A DNA stretch of 15,134 nt from Firmicutes bacterium UBA5774 (GTDB taxonomy: Bacteria > Bacillota > Clostridia > Peptostreptococcales > Anaerovoracaceae): contig DIEM01000018.1 of assembly GCA_002418625.1 (NCBI GenBank), positions 25,198 through 40,331 of the forward strand, given 5' to 3'. Of the stretch, positions 14,888-15,134 are shown one piece after another (the stretch's first letter is position 1; every line of letters begins with the position of its first letter). The position numbers and the translations under genes were made by a program. Under the pieces are notes generated by a model, which had not been told where the DNA came from, searched no databases, and saw only the letters and a list, made by a program, of their open reading frames with translations.

Positions 14888-15134
14888 TCATTCAATAGTC
14901 TCCTCGCCCCATATCCTTGGGGCAGGAGGCTGTTTCATATGCGGATTGACCGGTCCGCAGCTTTCGCGCTCTATCAGTTTGTGCGGCATTATGACAACCC
15001 TGTTTTCCGCTGTATGCATATATTCTTTCCTGTTGGCGATCATTTTCACCGCCACCGTTCCGATCGAATACAATGGCTGATGGATGACCGTCAGCCTCGG
15101 CCTGTATAGTGACGCCATTTTCACATTGTTAAAG
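14888..15134 (-). CDS. LacI-family transcriptional regulator, C-terminal fragment cut by window edge
   Basis: The 81 visible codons are open to the window edge; the GTG at 15122-15124 is internal, not the start. The sequence FNNVKMASLYRPRLTVIHQP followed by YSIGTVAVKMI and VVIMPHKLIERESC is the end of the periplasmic-binding-protein-like effector domain of LacI/GalR regulators. In this group RP/P-LTVI-QP leads into the last helix and LPxxLIxRES-C is the final strand. The DNA-binding domain and effector pocket are outside the window, so the ligand is unknown. The tail after ESC (GPVNPHMKQPPAPRIWGEETIE) is somewhat longer than usual. The gene converges on the DUF1015 gene, leaving a 62-bp gap with a terminator. 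Confidence 0.85.
   Translation of the reverse strand, partial: FNNVKMASLYRPRLTVIHQPLYSIGTVAVKMIANRKEYMHTAENRVVIMPHKLIERESCGPVNPHMKQPPAPRIWGEETIE

Noticed and set aside
1..15134. CRISPR arrays, insertion sequences, tRNA or rRNA genes, riboswitches
   Set aside because: No regularly spaced repeats, transposase reading frames, terminal inverted repeats or recognisable RNA gene sequence were seen on either strand.

Overview
The window reads as a chromosomal segment of an anaerobic Bacillota (Clostridia-type) bacterium. Support for this: strong GGAGG-type Shine-Dalgarno sites, moderate GC genes separated by AT-rich gaps, RNase Y, a rhodanese-less ThiI next to its own cysteine desulfurase, an acyl-CoA dehydrogenase of the butyrate/beta-oxidation type, and a promoter site matching the clostridial Rex consensus. 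The species cannot be named from the sequence.

Layout. (1) 1-342, minus: 5' part of an acyl-CoA dehydrogenase gene running off the left edge, with a promoter overlapped by a Rex-like palindrome at 407-424. (2) 343-857: AT-rich gap with no convincing gene. Its right part holds two more Rex-like palindromes (671-688 and 844-861) that bracket a less AT-rich, possibly decayed coding fragment. (3) 858-3196, minus: thiI and a NifS/IscS-type cysteine desulfurase, a two-gene sulfur-transfer unit for tRNA 4-thiouridine. (4) 3226-3247: intrinsic terminator, then rny (RNase Y, minus). (5) 5045-6154, plus: rodA with a clear sigma-A promoter, divergent from rny and convergent with minD. (6) 6174-13482, minus: one compact morphogenesis operon transcribed maf, radC, mreB, mreC, mreD, mrdA (PBP2), minD. 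(7) 13584-14825, plus: a DUF1015 family gene with its own promoter and a palindrome over its -10 box. (8) 14888-15134, minus: the C-terminal end of a LacI-family regulator, followed by a terminator hairpin.

How the genes work together. MreB, MreC, MreD, PBP2 and RodA make up the elongasome: the MreBCD scaffold directs the RodA glycosyltransferase and PBP2 transpeptidase. Maf and RadC are the usual leaders of this operon in Bacillota. The unusual part is its distal end. In many clostridia the order continues mrdA-minC-minD-minE-rodA. Here minC and minE are absent from the interval, the remaining MinD stops before the usual membrane-targeting helix, and rodA stands in the opposite orientation only 19 bp from the minD stop.

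Most of the window is recognisable housekeeping DNA. I found no clearly new multi-gene system, no mobile element, no CRISPR array and no rRNA or tRNA gene. The points most worth a second look are the remodelled min/rodA end, the Rex-like sites around the acyl-CoA dehydrogenase, and the palindrome controlling the DUF1015 gene.
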